Positions 54,913 through 64,000 of a stretch of 64,000 nt of DNA are shown here, piece by piece. The position numbers were made by a program, and so were the translations under genes. Source of the DNA: Ophiobolus disseminans. Taxonomy: Eukaryota; Ascomycota; Dothideomycetes; Pleosporales; Phaeosphaeriaceae. The stretch spans positions 727,111-791,110 of the forward strand of contig MU006228.1 in NCBI GenBank assembly GCA_010093685.1, in the 5' to 3' direction. How positions within the stretch are numbered: the stretch's first letter is position 1; each line of letters opens with the position of its first letter. Under the pieces are notes generated by a model. The model was not told where the DNA came from. It did no database searches and saw only the letters and a list, made by a program, of their open reading frames with translations.

Positions 54913-57132
54913 ATGACGACGTTATGTCAGGCCTGCAAGGCTCTACCGTATCGGAAGATGCTGAGGCTGATGACAGGTGATGATACTGTTCGAGATGCTT
55001 TCAAGTGGTATCACCGACCCGATTCTGTATCTACTAATGAGGATTCGAAGAGCGGCTTCATCCTGTGGCACAACACACTTCCCTCATTGAAAGAGTCTGC
55101 CGGTTCCTGCCCGTTCTGCGATGTTCTTCACAAGCATATGGAAGCGAATTGGCGCTACCAAGGAAATGTTCAGATTAATGACCAACGGCAAGTCTGGCTA
55201 GAAGTGCCTCGAAGAAGGGATCCGCTACTTTTTGTCTGGATTGGCAATACGAAACCAGAAGCCATGATTAGTGGGAATTACAGGTTCAACACCACGCCTG
55301 GTAATTGGCATATCCCTCTCTAAATCAGCTGCTGACATACGCTTGTCTAGACAATTCAATTGCACGATTCTTCAATGAAGACTACGCGGTGCTTGAAGAT
55401 ACTCTTCATCCCGTCGTACTTGCCAAGATCGATTCATGGCTCGATAGATGCAACGGACAGCACTCCAAGTGGTGATCATCTGAAAGATCGTTTGGCGCCC
55501 TTACCCACAAGGCTACTCGACCTGACTTCACTACCTACGAGACAAGACATGATCAGTGCTCATGGCAATTGGCAAGCATTGTTCAGCAGCGGGTCGTGCA
55601 AGCTCTACAAGACCTCCTGTAAAGCCACTGGGCAGTATGTTGCTCTGAGTTATTGCTGGGGTAAGAGTCTGGCGTACACCACCACGACTGGCAATTTGAA
55701 GATACACACTCAACATGGCGGAATACCCTTCTCTCAATTACCCAAGACTCTTCAGGATGCAATCTTCATGGTAAGATACCTCAACATCGGACACCTATGG
55801 GCAGACTGCCTTTGCATCATACAGGATGACAAGGCGGACTGGGAATACGAGGCGGCACAGATGGCTGATGTTTACTCGAACGCTTACCTGACAATCGCCG
55901 CAACACGAGCCACGCACTGCGGAGAAGGATTTCTGCAGCCCCGAAAAGTCAGCGATGGTGATAAAGTTCAGTTTGAGGATGCCCAAGGCCAGTTTGACCT
56001 CTACTTCCGATATGACGACTGTTCTGCTTCTCCCGGATCCATAGAAACCATTACGCACCAACCACTTAGAGTCCAGCGAGTAAGTCGGTTGAATTTCGAG
56101 AGGAGTGGTATTTTCAGTTGCTTACGGGACTAGGGAGAGCCCTTGACTGATCGCGTGTGGTGGTGAGTATCTCCAATGTCGTTTCGGTCCCGACCTTGCT
56201 GATTTTATCTGCGAACTCAAAGTTTCCAAGAAAGAGTGCTTGCTGTTCGGACGCTCCATTTCGCCACTAACCAAATGTACTGGGAGTGCGCACACAGTTT
56301 CGAGGAGGAGAATGGCATTGTGCGTGCCAGCGACACTGACTTTTACAAGGAGTACTCGCTGGAATCACTTGCTAAAGACCAAGATGCATGGGAACGCATG
56401 GTCCAGGAATATACCTCACGCGAGATGACATATCAGTCAGACAAGTTCCCCGCCCTTTCCGGTGTGATCAGCGCTCTTCAGAAGATCACAGGCGACACGT
56501 GCTATGCCGGAATCTGGCGGAGTTGGTTCTTGTTAGGTCTGCTTTGGCGAATACAACATCCCGATCGAGACATATACGTCTTCGCGCCAAAGCAGCCACG
56601 AAGTGTTGGTTTCTGGCGGGCGCCTTCGTGGTCCTTCGGCGCGCTCGAAGGCGTCGTCTTGTATGACATTCTACAACGCGCCTCTCGTGCTTGGGACTTC
56701 TGCTCGCAACTCGAGCATTGCAACGTGGTGCCCAGTGGAAGTAATCCTCTCGGAGAACTGAAATCCGGATATGCCAGCATCAGAGGACCACTGACGGTGA
56801 TTAGCGATACTGATCAAGAAATTTTCGGTAATACTACGAACGGAAAGGCATGCAAGGTTCATCTCTCAGGGCATCGTTATGTCTACGGCGGCGTGTACTT
56901 CGATCTTGAGGACTATGAGACCTGCAACATTCTGATGATTACACCCTATGACGGCCTGGCATTACGACCAGTAAACGCCACCACAAACACGTATGTCCGG
57001 GTCGGAGCCGTCTGGGCTTTCATCAATATGGGCATCATACATGAATCCGGTGCGAAGCAGAGTTTTGCTGTACACGAATCGCCCCTGTCTGCAGCCGACT
57101 ACCCTGAACCTACTCTGATCACTCTTCTATAG
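54913..57132 (+). pseudogene. Second HET-domain gene, frameshift before the HET domain
   Basis: Exons 54913-55300, 55351-56079, 56134-56162 (29 bases) and 56223-57132; about 685 residues. The start MTTLCQACKAL and SAGSCPFCDVL are the Cys-rich N-terminal motif of this HET subfamily. The HET domain follows: QYVALSYCWGK, LPKTLQDAIFMVRYLNIGHL, WADCLCIIQDD, MADVYSNAYLTIAA and, across two introns, RVWCFQERVLAVRTLHF with MYWEC. PSWSFGALEG replaces the usual PSWSWA-type block. After WLDRCNGQHSK the frame meets TGA at 55473-55475, while everything after is in another frame. A net +1 shift near 55470 is needed. No intron fits, because the segment is flanked by conserved residues only about 15 codons apart. 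Either a recent pseudogene or an assembly error. Confidence 0.75.
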
Positions 57133-57595
57133 GGTGGTAAATTCCTACTCGTCGAAAAACGAGTATCGCACTCTGATATCCCACGATCTCCAACAGAGTC
57201 CTCGAATACCTTGGTCGCCCTTGACGTTCTAGCGAAGAAGAGCCCCGCGTGCAAAAAGAAAAAGATCGTTCAAGCCCCCGCTTCGGAGAAAGACGCCAAC
57301 ATTTGATCAGAGTCTTCGCGTATCGTTTGAAGCACGAATTATACGATATAGGGCTGCTTCCCGTAGAAGATGAACGCTCGAATAGCGTTACCCTGATACA
57401 CCCAGCATTGAGAATCCGGAAACTTCGGGCTTGTCATGTAGCCTGGAAATGTTAAGATGGTATTAGTAGAGCACAAAACCTTGATTATGTGGACAGTCGG
57501 CTGAAACTAACCAGCTCACGTCATTAATCAACCATTGAATAGTTCTGTACTCTTAACACAATGACACCATGGCACAACCATAAATTCTATCAATC
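57133..57595. other. Intergenic
   Basis: Between convergent genes; a short plus-strand frame (57249-57455) has no recognisable content. Confidence 0.5.
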
Positions 57596-59181
57596 TCAAT
57601 CCCCCTTCCCCTCCTTCTCCTTCTCCGCCGCCGCCGTGGCGTTCTCCTCATCCCCATCCCCCTCCTCCTTCCTCCTCAGCACCCTGACCCTCCAAAACCT
57701 CTTCACCGCCCCCATCGTCTGTTTCAGCGCCGCAAACCCCCTCCAAACCGCCAGCACCACAAGCGTCAACACGGCCGTCGAAACGAAATACAACCACACC
57801 CAGCTCGACACCATCTTGCCCCCGCTGCGCGGATCGAAGTTCCAGAACGAGGCGCTGAAGAGCGTGGCGACGAAGGTGCCTGGTAGGAAAACGAGCGTGA
57901 TGGCGGTTATGACGCGCATGTCAGCGGCGTAGCGCCGGTTCAGCTCGTTGTCGCGTTGTTGCAGGATGGCGTAGACCTGTGGGTTAGTGTAAGTGTGGGG
58001 AAAAAGCGGAGGTAGGGTGTGTTAGGAATTGGAAACGTACCATCTGCACCATAGCCTGAATCGTCTCACTCATCTCCCTAACATCCAGCCCCACCTGTTC
58101 GCAATACTGGCCCATCAACCTCAACCGCTCACGCATCGCCACATCCTCCTTCCCATCCTCCAATTTCGGAAACTCCTCCGCCCACTTCGTCACAAGTTCT
58201 ATCTGTTGCCCAATCGTCTCCTTCACACTCGCCACATCCGCCGTCATCCTCGTCAACGCCGTCAGCGTGCGCGGCATATCCGTCAAATCCGGTGGAGTCG
58301 GCCGTTCCTCTCTTTCATGATACGAGTCCGCGCCGAGGGTTCGCATGATTGAATAATACTCCCCAGCGGGCAAACCGCGGAAGAAGTCTTCTAGGCATTG
58401 CAGGTGCTGGGCGGTGTAGATAAAGGGCAGGAGGTGCGGTTGGTAGGCGTGCTCCTTGGAGGCGAGAAGTGCGCTGAAGATGCGGTTCATGGTGTAGGTG
58501 GAGGTGGAGTACACTATGGCGAAGGTTTGACGTGTGCTGGGGGAGTGCGAGAGGGCGAGGGTGGCGCGGAGGGTGCGGAGGGAGCCGAGGCGGAGGCCTT
58601 CGGGGTGTTAGTTCATAGATATGGGAGTTGGGGGATAGGGGTAAGAGAGACCTTTTCTGGTGAGATCGCCATTTGGAGACTCGAATGTCGCGGTCATGGC
58701 GCGGTGGGATGCGGAGTTGAAGCACGAGCGGCCTATGTGCCAGTGTTTCTGGAGGGCATCGATGGTAGCGTTCGAATAGGGATGCTCCCACTCCCAGCCT
58801 TCAAAAAGTGTTATTAATCTGCCATCTGATCAGCGCGTGCAACTCCATGAGTCCAAAATTCATACACGTGAAGTCTCCACGTAGCATCACTCGGCGTATT
58901 TACAAGCCGCTCACTAAACGCAGGCACCTCCAAATCCGACACCGGTTCCTGTTTAACGTTTACTCCCGTCTAAGATCACACAGACGTCAGTCCATCTCTC
59001 ATATCTCAACATGAAGCTTATAGCAACAAATCACGTGCCCACCCACCGGCGTCATCGAAATCTCCAAATAATCATGCCCCTTTGCAGGATTCAGCACTCT
59101 CCCATGGCTATCGAACCAATCAAACGGCTTCTGCGGCGGCAGAGTAGGAAGCGCCGTAGCAGGAGGAGGTGGGTTACTCAT
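57596..59181 (-). CDS. CorA-like two-TM protein
   Basis: Exon 1 is 59047-59181 (ATG 59181, MSNPPPPATALPTLPPQKPF). Introns 58970-59046, 58598-58651 and 57977-58040 are well supported. A further intron, ending near 58790, has an unclear donor. The middle part has SCFNSASHRAMTATF, then a long helical segment (ASVKETIGQQIELVTKWAEE; MRERLRLMGQYCEQ). The C-terminus has LNRRYAADMRVITAITLVFL, then PGTFVATLFSASFWNFD, and a second helix (WVWLYFVSTAVLTLVVLAVW). This is the two-TM end of the CorA-like Mg transporter superfamily as found in many fungal proteins. The Gly-Met-Asn signature of true Mg channels is absent, so transport is uncertain. The tail is Glu/Lys/Ala-rich. Confidence 0.78.
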
Positions 59182-59600
59182 ATCGACAATGCGCTAGTGT
59201 AGTGTAAGATGCTAAAATCCGGCGCTTCACGTCCCATATATCTACAAGTTTGAGCCGCAGGGGCTGTGCAGCAGGATGCAATACAGCACATGCTGGGCGG
59301 GGTTTCAGCCTTGCGATTTGGATGTGTAGGTGGTGGCTTAGCGCTAAACCTTCGATGATGGGGGCCGAAAACCACATGATGTGGGAGTGGGTGGGGCCAA
59401 TGGGTGTGCAAGTCGGTCACACTTGGGTTAGTCAGCGGCATTTGTTGGGGGCGAAGATGCGCTGTTGTTCAGCCTCGAGATGCGGCTTTGAAGAGTTGAC
59501 ATTCAATGTGTAGTGAAGTACGTAGAAGCCGGGGCAGCATAAACTCCAACAACGCTGCTTTCGCGACCGTTCAAACGTATGATTCTAACCTTCGCACCCA
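59182..59600. other. Intergenic
   Basis: Upstream of the CorA-like gene and 3' flank of RAP1; no gene seen. Confidence 0.5.
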
Positions 59601-61808
59601 CTATCCCCTACTCCTATACCCATCTAGAAAGATCAACCGCTCCGTGATGCCGCCCCATCCATCCAACGTATGTTTGTCCTGCAACTTCATCAACTCCACG
59701 CCATCGCCCCTTTCTACCGCATCATCATCAGCCAAGCTCCACACACCGCGCTGATTCGGCAGTGGCTTGCCATCTTTCCACGCATCGAGGACGAGCTCAG
59801 CAAGGTCAGGACGACATCGCGTGCGCTTCAAAGCGGAGGTGATGAAATCGTCTGAGAAACCCTCCTCGTTGAGTTGAGCGTAGAATTCGTCAAATTCGTG
59901 GGCTTGGAGGGGTGGGTCGGGATCGCCTGAGTCGGTGGAGGGGGTGGGTGAGAAGGATGGGGAGCGGGAAAGGGGTGGCTTCGTGTTATCTTCGCCAGTG
60001 AGAGAGTGGCGGAATTCTTGGAGTGATTGCGTGGTTGATGCTTCAGATTCTGGGTCCAGTGCGACAGACGAACTGCGTGTGTCTATCTGAGTTTGCAAGT
60101 CTTGTGTGTAGCCGACTGGACGTGGTAACTTGCTGATGACCAGGCCTTGAGACGGGGACGAGAGGATGGCTTGCGTATCGAAGTTGTTTGGTCTTTGGCG
60201 TGATGCTCGTGGCGTTGGAGTGTTGGACGGCAGATCCTCATCTGAATTCTCTTCAAGTTCCTCAGGTGGAGGAGCTAGGCGGTCGATGTCGCTGAAGTCG
60301 TCCGATGCCACACTCGTGAGGTCTTGTTCCGTCTCCTCAAACTCGTGCCCGATCAAGGTCTTATCTTCGTCTAAGGACTGATTCATTTCGAACCTGAGCT
60401 GATCTTGCGCTCGCTCATCATCGGCTTCTGGTCGATAATCCGATGCCGCACTCTGACTCGAAGAGATGACTAGCGTCTCTTCCTGCGTTCCGATGTGGAT
60501 CTCTGGTTCTGCAGTATGATCAGGAGCGGGTGAGACGCTTTTCTGCTTCTTGAACGGGCGTGGCTCTTCTTCCTGGTCCTGCGAAACGCCGCCACCTCGT
60601 ACTCGCTTCAGCTTGTTCTGGTATATCTCTTCAATGTACTTGGGCGACTCGTATTGGACGGTCGAAGATGACATGAGTTTGGTGTCTGATGGAGCTTTGA
60701 TCCCTTCGGCAGTGGGTTCGGTTTTGACCACCTGACCACTCGCTTTAGGCGGTGGGTTGTCCTTTCCAGCAACAGCTGTCGTAGAAATGTCGTCAGGAAG
60801 CTCTTTTTGCTGGTCGGAGTTTTGACTTTCGCGGGCGTCCTGCTCGTGCCTTGCCTCCATTTTCGCGTTGATCTGTTTTCTCTTCCATTCAGGGTCACGC
60901 AACCACTGCGGGCGGACGACTTTCTCGTAGTACTGCCGCCACTGCTCCGCGGTTTGGTTTTCTTGCTGCTCTGCCCATCCCTCCCAAGCTTTCTCATAAT
61001 CCTCTTTATCTTCTTTGAACGATTCGATGGTATCGACAAATGCGTATAGCTCTTCCCAATCTTCGGAGCTAAAGGTTGCTTCCAGTTGAGCTAGAGTATA
61101 ATCGTGCGGAGTATTCTTCGGCGCGTCTCTAACTTTGACCTTCCCAGTAACCTTGCTAGTGGCTTGCGGTTGTTGTTGTTTTGGTGATGCTTTCTTCACC
61201 TGTTTTGCTGGCGCAGGCACTGGTGGGTGGTCTGAGGGTGGAGAGGGCGGTGCATTGTCCGGTATGTTGAAGGCTGACGGAGGTCGGTCGCGCAGTTGCT
61301 TAAGGTATCGATCGCGCCACGATTGCCACGTGTGTCGTGGATGCTTCGCCTCCAACTGCTTATAGATCTCGTTCCCACTTGCCGAGCCTCCATTGGCTAC
61401 GCAGTCGCGAACCCATATGTAGAGTATTATGTCCTCGTCTGCGGTATATGGTGCTCTGCCACCCTTGACCGGTCTGTTGATGGCGCCTGGCTCACGCGCC
61501 TCGCCCAGCTGCGGTCCAGCGCGATGGTCTTGCGGATCGCGAAGTCGGCCTTCTTTTATGGACTTGTCGACGAACTCGTACGATATTGATCCGGGAGGGC
61601 AGTCTTTCCGGATGTGGTCGGCGATCATGTAGTCCGCCTGCTTCTCCAGCTTTACTATCTCTCCGCCATTGGCTTGGATGTCCTCGATGAGGCGGATGCG
61701 CGAAGGCATGCGCTGCGCAACCCAGAACTTCTTGCCGGCAAACAATTGGCCCACGCCCTCGACATCGAAGACGTCCGCGACATTTTCGTATACGGTGGGC
61801 GCAGCCAT
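59601..61808 (-). CDS. RAP1: Telomere protein RAP1
   Basis: Single exon, 735 residues. ATG 61808 (MAAPTVYENVADVFD) is the only ATG at the start; upstream codons are open but lack one. An N-terminal BRCT domain covers about residues 20-95 (LFAGKKFWVAQRMPSRIRLI; EIVKLEKQADYMIADH). A RAP1-type Myb domain is at about 120-175 (RAPYTADEDIILYIWVRD; HTWQSWRDRYLKQL). A second Myb-like helical block follows (YTLAQLEATFSSEDWEELYA). A long acidic region precedes the C-terminal RCT domain (EFYAQLNEEGFSDDFITSAL; GVWSLADDDAVERGD). In filamentous fungi RAP1 is recruited to telomeres mainly through a TRF-type protein and controls telomere length and silencing. Transcribed divergently from SWF1 with 263 bases between the ATGs. 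Confidence 0.93.
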   Translation of the reverse strand: MAAPTVYENVADVFDVEGVGQLFAGKKFWVAQRMPSRIRLIEDIQANGGEIVKLEKQADYMIADHIRKDCPPGSISYEFVDKSIKEGRLRDPQDHRAGPQLGEAREPGAINRPVKGGRAPYTADEDIILYIWVRDCVANGGSASGNEIYKQLEAKHPRHTWQSWRDRYLKQLRDRPPSAFNIPDNAPPSPPSDHPPVPAPAKQVKKASPKQQQPQATSKVTGKVKVRDAPKNTPHDYTLAQLEATFSSEDWEELYAFVDTIESFKEDKEDYEKAWEGWAEQQENQTAEQWRQYYEKVVRPQWLRDPEWKRKQINAKMEARHEQDARESQNSDQQKELPDDISTTAVAGKDNPPPKASGQVVKTEPTAEGIKAPSDTKLMSSSTVQYESPKYIEEIYQNKLKRVRGGGVSQDQEEEPRPFKKQKSVSPAPDHTAEPEIHIGTQEETLVISSSQSAASDYRPEADDERAQDQLRFEMNQSLDEDKTLIGHEFEETEQDLTSVASDDFSDIDRLAPPPEELEENSDEDLPSNTPTPRASRQRPNNFDTQAILSSPSQGLVISKLPRPVGYTQDLQTQIDTRSSSVALDPESEASTTQSLQEFRHSLTGEDNTKPPLSRSPSFSPTPSTDSGDPDPPLQAHEFDEFYAQLNEEGFSDDFITSALKRTRCRPDLAELVLDAWKDGKPLPNQRGVWSLADDDAVERGDGVELMKLQDKHTLDGWGGITERLIFLDGYRSRG

Positions 61809-62071
61809 GAGTGGAGCTGAGGTTTGGGCCGGTTTGCGATCTGCCGTGTTGACGTTGACGCGCCTTTGTGGTTCGCGTCGCGCGTTCACATGGGTCACGC
61901 GGGGTCGCTTGGCAACGACCTCACACTTTGCTTTCACTTCAAGCTATTGAGGACATCGCACCGTGGACGGGATGCAGTACTAGATAGAACTGGAAAGATG
62001 ATTTGACTAAACTCTATCCTTTGTTGCGCCAGGCATCTCGTCGAGTTCCAGCCTACCCAAGCCTTTTCACC
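61809..62071. promoter_or_regulatory. Bidirectional RAP1/SWF1 promoter region
   Basis: 263 bases between the two ATGs must hold both promoters and leaders. No clear TATA box was seen on either side. Confidence 0.5.
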
Positions 62072-63420
62072 ATGACTCTCGCGCGCAACATCATCATCTT
62101 CACCGTGACCCTGTCGTTGGTCACGTTTGTAGCTTTCTTCGGCCGTCTACCAGCTTTCAGGTATGAAGTTGCGACCGTATAACCTTTCGTACTAACAGTC
62201 GCAGGAACACACCCATCGGCTTCCTGCACCGTCTCCTCATCGAGCACATCCCCTCCGCCCTCCGCAAGCTCGACGTTAAGCTCACAAATGGCCGCATCAC
62301 GAGTGGCGGCTCCCGTCTGGGCCACCATCTCATGTACGAGAAGCATCTCGCCGTCGTCATCTTCTTCCTCGGCCTCGTAACCGCATGCGCCCTGCTTTTC
62401 CTGCCATCCGTCTGGCATGTCCTTAGATGGCATCATAAGTTGACCGTATGCGTTTTGCTACCGCAGCCATACTTCTTCCTGTACCTCAGCGCCAAGCGGA
62501 ACGATCAGACGTACATCAACGCCCTGAACCATGCCGAGCAGATGCGACACTATCCCTATGACAGGGTGCTCTACTATCCTGGAAATGCATGCACGACGTG
62601 CAAATTCTTGAAGCCAGCAAGGAGCAAGCACTGCAGTATATGCAAGACATGCGTGTCGAGAATGGACCACCATTGCATATGGGTCAACAACTGTCTCGGA
62701 CGCGGCAACTACAAGTGGTTCCTAGCCCTGCTGCTCTCGACGACCATCTTGATCGCATACGGAGCCTACCTAGCATACACATCCCTAACACCCATGGCGG
62801 CGAAGCACTATGCGAAATACGCGCGCTGGTACACATACCATCCAAGTCCCGGATCAGACCCCTTGAGCTGGGCTACACGGTTCGAAGTCAAGGGCCACAA
62901 CACCCTCAATTACATAAGCATCTACCTCGACGTAGGCGGCTTCCGCGCCTCTGGCGTTGGTCTTCTCGCGCTCCTCACATGGCCGCTTCCTTTCGGCTTA
63001 CTAGCCTACCACATCTACCTCATCTGGGCAGGCATGACCACCAACGAGAGCGGCAAATGGGCAGATTGGCGCGACGACATGGCAGAGGGCGTTGTGTTCC
63101 TGGGCCACAGACGGGAAGACACAATGCGCGAGAACAAATTCTTTCCTCAGCCATCAGATCACTCGTCGTCTTCGAGCTCACCATTCCCAACACCTCCTGA
63201 AACCCCGCCGGAGGATGAAGAGCCGCACACGACTTGGCCCCTCGAAAGCAGACACATCCTCATACGCACACCGAGCGGTCAGCCACCTCGTACGCTGCCG
63301 TCGCGTATACGGGGCGTTGCGAAGGAGGATAGCTTTGAGCGTGTGTGGAGTCTGGCTGCGGTGGAGAATGTGTATGATTTGGGCTTCTGGGATAACTTGC
63401 GCGAAGCGTTGCTGAATTAG
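62072..63420 (+). CDS. SWF1: DHHC palmitoyltransferase, SWF1 type
   Basis: Exons 62072-62160 and 62205-63420 (434 residues) join across a 44-base intron (GTATGA donor, ACTAAC, GCAG). An N-terminal signal-anchor helix (IIIFTVTLSLVTFVAFFG), two further helices, the Cys-rich domain and two more helices form the usual DHHC topology. The Cys-rich domain is complete: CTTCKFLKPARSKHC, CKTCVSRMDHHC, then WVNNCLGRGNYKWF, with the catalytic Cys in DHHC. The family transfers palmitate to cysteines near transmembrane segments. Yeast Swf1 acts at the ER on SNAREs such as Tlg1. The assignment to SWF1 rather than another DHHC member rests on the N-terminal helix and the CxxCxxxKPARSKHC block. The C-terminal 100 residues are Ser/Pro-rich. 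Confidence 0.9.
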
Positions 63421-63699
63421 AATATCAACCTACAATCAAACCATCCCTCTTTTATGCTATTTACATAATTCCGCGAGGCTGATGTCTGAACACTCCCCTG
63501 CGACCTCGAGAAACCTGTTGAAATCGCTGAAGCTGGGGTTGTGACGTCATACCTTACCTGCAACACCAACCCAACTCAATACCATAAACACGAAATATTC
63601 TACTCCGCGGACCTCGACATTCTTACACTAGCTTGTTTGACATCTTTGAATACTGCATATTCAAGATCATCCATCCCATCCGCAGAAACGACTCCAAAT
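63421..63699. other. Intergenic
   Basis: Short spacer between SWF1 and the last gene; no gene seen. Confidence 0.5.
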
Positions 63700-64000
63700 A
63701 TGTCCCACCAACTCTCCAAAACAGAAGCATCGAAAAACCAAGTCCAGCACTCGTCCCAAAGCGCGCGCGACGTCGAGACGCAGGAACATCATGCTAGTGC
63801 GAACGCATCTGTGTGTGCTTCTCTTTCCTTCCCCTATTTCTTTCCTGATGCGTCTTCCATCCTTTCCTGCGTACCGTTCTCCACGGTCGTGGCTAACGCA
63901 ACCCCAGGCGGGTCTGAACTTGAATCTATTCGGCGCTCTCTCCGGCGCCTTCTCCTCAAAGTCCAAGAAAACAACGCACGAGAACGCAGATGGAAGTAAA
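63700..64000 (+). CDS. Hypothetical protein, 5' part only
   Basis: ATG 63700 (MSHQLSKTEASKNQ). Exon 1 is 63700-63810. A 97-base intron (GTGTGT donor, GCTAAC at about 63893, CCCAG acceptor) leads to exon 2 from 63908 in phase 0. It encodes AGLNLNLFGALSGAFSSKSK and further charged residues to the window edge. Without splicing the frame would stop at the last bases of the window. Start is hydrophilic and Gln/Ser/His-rich; a short Gly/Ala/Leu-rich segment follows. Too little is present to identify it. Confidence 0.6.

Noticed and set aside
40100..64000. Secondary-metabolite gene cluster
   Set aside because: No polyketide synthase, peptide synthetase, terpene cyclase or dedicated transporter was seen anywhere in the window.
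1..64000. tRNA or rRNA genes
   Set aside because: No cloverleaf with paired arms was found around the GGTTCGA-like strings that occur, and no rRNA-like segments were recognised by eye.

Overview
The window comes from a filamentous ascomycete (Pezizomycotina), most probably a dothideomycete. The evidence is short introns of about 44-60 bases with GTRNGT donors, CTAAC or CTGAC branch points and AG acceptors; single-copy fungal housekeeping genes (RAP1, CAP1 capping protein alpha, LSB5, NSE2/MMS21, SWF1-type DHHC palmitoyltransferase, a mitochondrial oxoglutarate/malate-type carrier); two HET-domain genes; a Tc1/mariner relic; and a Ty1/copia relic with a solo LTR. The class assignment is inference; the exon structures below were read by eye from splice consensus and frame continuity.

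Left part (1-21.8 kb). This part has almost no conventional genes. A 13-base first exon of a gene leaving the left edge is at 124-136 on the minus strand. Between about 4 and 10 kb lies diverged, partly repeated sequence with minus-strand intron-like segments. Its best part (7.19-9.94 kb) looks like a multi-exon transcription unit that ends in a recognisable RRM fragment of the RBM39/Rsd1 splicing-factor type. Most of its predicted exons carry a short-loop inverted repeat, the best being a perfect 22-bp stem with a 5-base loop. From about 14.2 to 19.3 kb there is a second, plus-strand array of diverged units of roughly 190-360 bp. A small copia element (17722-18777) sits in it with matching 5-bp target duplications.

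Middle (21.8-41.7 kb). A 1718-residue coiled-coil protein with six exons, one bounded by a GC-AG intron, runs on the minus strand. It is followed by a small single-pass membrane protein, the SUMO ligase NSE2, the mitochondrial carrier, a solo LTR, a small two-TM protein whose upstream region is interrupted by a dead 2.04-kb mariner element with perfect 26-bp ends and a TA duplication, a six-cysteine secreted protein, and another two-TM protein.

Right (42-64 kb). This part is gene-dense: a helical-repeat-like unknown protein; a HET-domain pseudogene (frameshift plus TGG-to-TAG nonsense change); CAP1; two unknown nuclear-type proteins; LSB5 (VHS+GAT); a 42-residue cysteine-rich peptide; a multi-pass membrane protein with an apparent one-base frameshift; a second HET-domain gene with a frameshift; a CorA-like two-TM protein; RAP1 and SWF1 transcribed divergently; and the start of a gene leaving the right edge. 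The genes do not form one pathway. The clearest theme is a gene-poor repeat-rich half next to conserved housekeeping genes interspersed with decaying HET genes.
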